Positions 6,363 through 7,101 of a DNA stretch of 7,101 bases are shown here, one piece after another (positions within the stretch are counted from its first letter, which is position 1; each line of letters opens with the position of its first letter). The position numbers and the translations under genes are program-made. The notes below the pieces were generated by a model, which made no database searches, was not told the origin of the DNA, and worked only from the letters and a program-made list of their open reading frames with translations. Source of the stretch: Helicobacteraceae bacterium (lineage in GTDB: Bacteria; Campylobacterota; Campylobacteria; Campylobacterales; Sulfurimonadaceae); contig JALWNV010000069.1 of the NCBI GenBank assembly GCA_027083665.1, positions 1 to 7,101 of the forward strand, in the 5' to 3' direction.

Positions 6363-6384
6363 TAGTTTCGTTGTTTCCCTGTTT
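6346..6384 (-). terminator. Rho-independent terminator of glcD
   Basis: On the minus strand AAACAGGGAA (6384-6375) pairs with TTCCTTGTTT (6362-6353): ten base pairs with one G-U, and a 12-base loop. The hairpin is followed by a T-A-TTTTT tract ending at 6346. It starts 11 bases after the glcD stop and separates glcD transcription from the next gene, while sharing DNA with that gene's promoter. Confidence 0.65.
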
Positions 6385-6394
6385 ATGTCGGACG

Positions 6395-7101
6395 TCAGTC
6401 GAGCCCCATTTTGTTCGGGTTGAGGATGTTGTTGGGGTCGAAAGCTTTTTTGATCGCCTTGAAAAGGTTCATCTCCTCGGGAGTGAAGGCCATGCCCATG
6501 TAGGGCGCTTTGGCCAGCCCGATGCCGTGCTCGCCGCTGAGGGTGCCGCCGAGGTCGATCGTGGCCTGAAATACCTCCTCGATCGCCCTGTATCCGATCC
6601 TGACCTGTTCGGGGTCGCTGCCGTCGACCATGACATTGGTGTGGACGTTGCCGTCGCCGGTATGGCCGAAGCAGGGGATGTTGATACCGTATTTATCGGC
6701 GATGGCGTAGAACTTCTCCAGCAGTTCCGGCAGGGCCGAACGCGGAACAGTGACGTCTTCGTTGATCTTTTTGGAGCCGTAGACCGAGAGCGACTGGCTG
6801 GCGTTTCGGCGGGCGAACCATAAGTCGGCGGCTTCTTTGTCGTCTTTGGCGATGACGAAGTCCGAACAGCCGTTTTCGCGGAAGACCTTCTCGATCTGTG
6901 CGAGCTGGAAGTCGAGGTCGGGTTCGAGGTTGCCGTCGACGTCGGTGACGAGGATGGCACCCGCATCCGTCGGCAGCCCTTTGCCGTAGGTCTTCTCGAC
7001 CGCACGGATGGTGAGGTTGTCGAGAAACTCCATCGCGACCGGGGTTACACCGCTGGCCATCGTTTTGTAGACCGCCTCCATCGCCTTCGTGACAGTCGGA
7101 A
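6395..7101 (-). CDS. glcD: GlcD-like FAD-linked 2-hydroxyacid oxidase subunit (N-terminal half outside window)
   Basis: C-terminal 234 residues of a VAO/PCMH-type flavoenzyme that oxidises glycolate or D-lactate at the membrane. The family length is about 460-500, so the FAD-binding N-terminal half lies beyond the right edge and the reading frame runs open to the edge. The visible part is the FAD-oxidase C-terminal domain (PF02913). It contains EFLDNLTIRAVEK, the histidine motif GHTGDGNVHTN near 6641-6670, the GEHGIG motif at 6518-6535, and the typical ending FDPNNILNPNKMGLD. The domain alone cannot decide between glycolate and D-lactate. Campylobacter and Helicobacter homologues are named glcD. 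A hairpin terminator follows at once, so the downstream beta-propeller gene is probably not in its operon. Confidence 0.92.
   Translation of the reverse strand, partial: PTVTKAMEAVYKTMASGVTPVAMEFLDNLTIRAVEKTYGKGLPTDAGAILVTDVDGNLEPDLDFQLAQIEKVFRENGCSDFVIAKDDKEAADLWFARRNASQSLSVYGSKKINEDVTVPRSALPELLEKFYAIADKYGINIPCFGHTGDGNVHTNVMVDGSDPEQVRIGYRAIEEVFQATIDLGGTLSGEHGIGLAKAPYMGMAFTPEEMNLFKAIKKAFDPNNILNPNKMGLD

Noticed and set aside
6469..7005. A 178-codon minus-strand open frame inside glcD
   Set aside because: Its Ser/Arg/Pro-rich low-complexity composition is typical of an off-frame reading of a GC-rich gene; the glcD frame has clear family motifs.

Overview
The window looks like chromosomal DNA of a Campylobacterota (Epsilonproteobacteria) member with roughly even GC, possibly a deep-branching or vent-type genus such as Hydrogenimonas, Nitratifractor or Sulfurovum. 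The genus is a guess. The grounds are the dnaB-comEC neighbourhood, a short ComEC without a metallo-beta-lactamase domain, the DnaB insert typical of this phylum, and the order comEC / yihY(rbn) / glcD, which I recall from Campylobacter jejuni. There are no RNA genes, CRISPR arrays, insertion sequences or phage genes, and no gene-free stretch longer than about 130 bases.

Layout, left to right. The 3' nine-tenths of dnaB (plus strand) ends in a small hairpin terminator. A 131-base gap holds a triple 7-bp repeat and a probable promoter. It is followed by comEC (plus strand), the inner-membrane DNA-uptake channel. comEC converges on yihY (minus strand), a six-helix BrkB-type membrane protein, and the two genes overlap at their 3' ends by 114 bp in exact codon register. 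Upstream of yihY on the minus strand is a two-gene unit. It consists of a large exported beta-propeller protein (PF09826/COG4880-like, with two N-terminal Trp-rich repeats) and, one base after its stop, a tiny 55-residue lipoprotein. A compact promoter drives this unit and shares DNA with the terminator of glcD, whose C-terminal half runs off the right edge on the minus strand.

The housekeeping parts (DnaB helicase, ComEC, YihY, GlcD) are ordinary for the group. The part most worth attention is the exported beta-propeller plus lipoprotein pair. It appears to be an accessory cassette placed between yihY and glcD, its function is unknown, and the two proteins share the hexapeptide GIDESD, which in the large protein is the entry motif of the propeller. 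I see no evidence for a defence system or mobile element.
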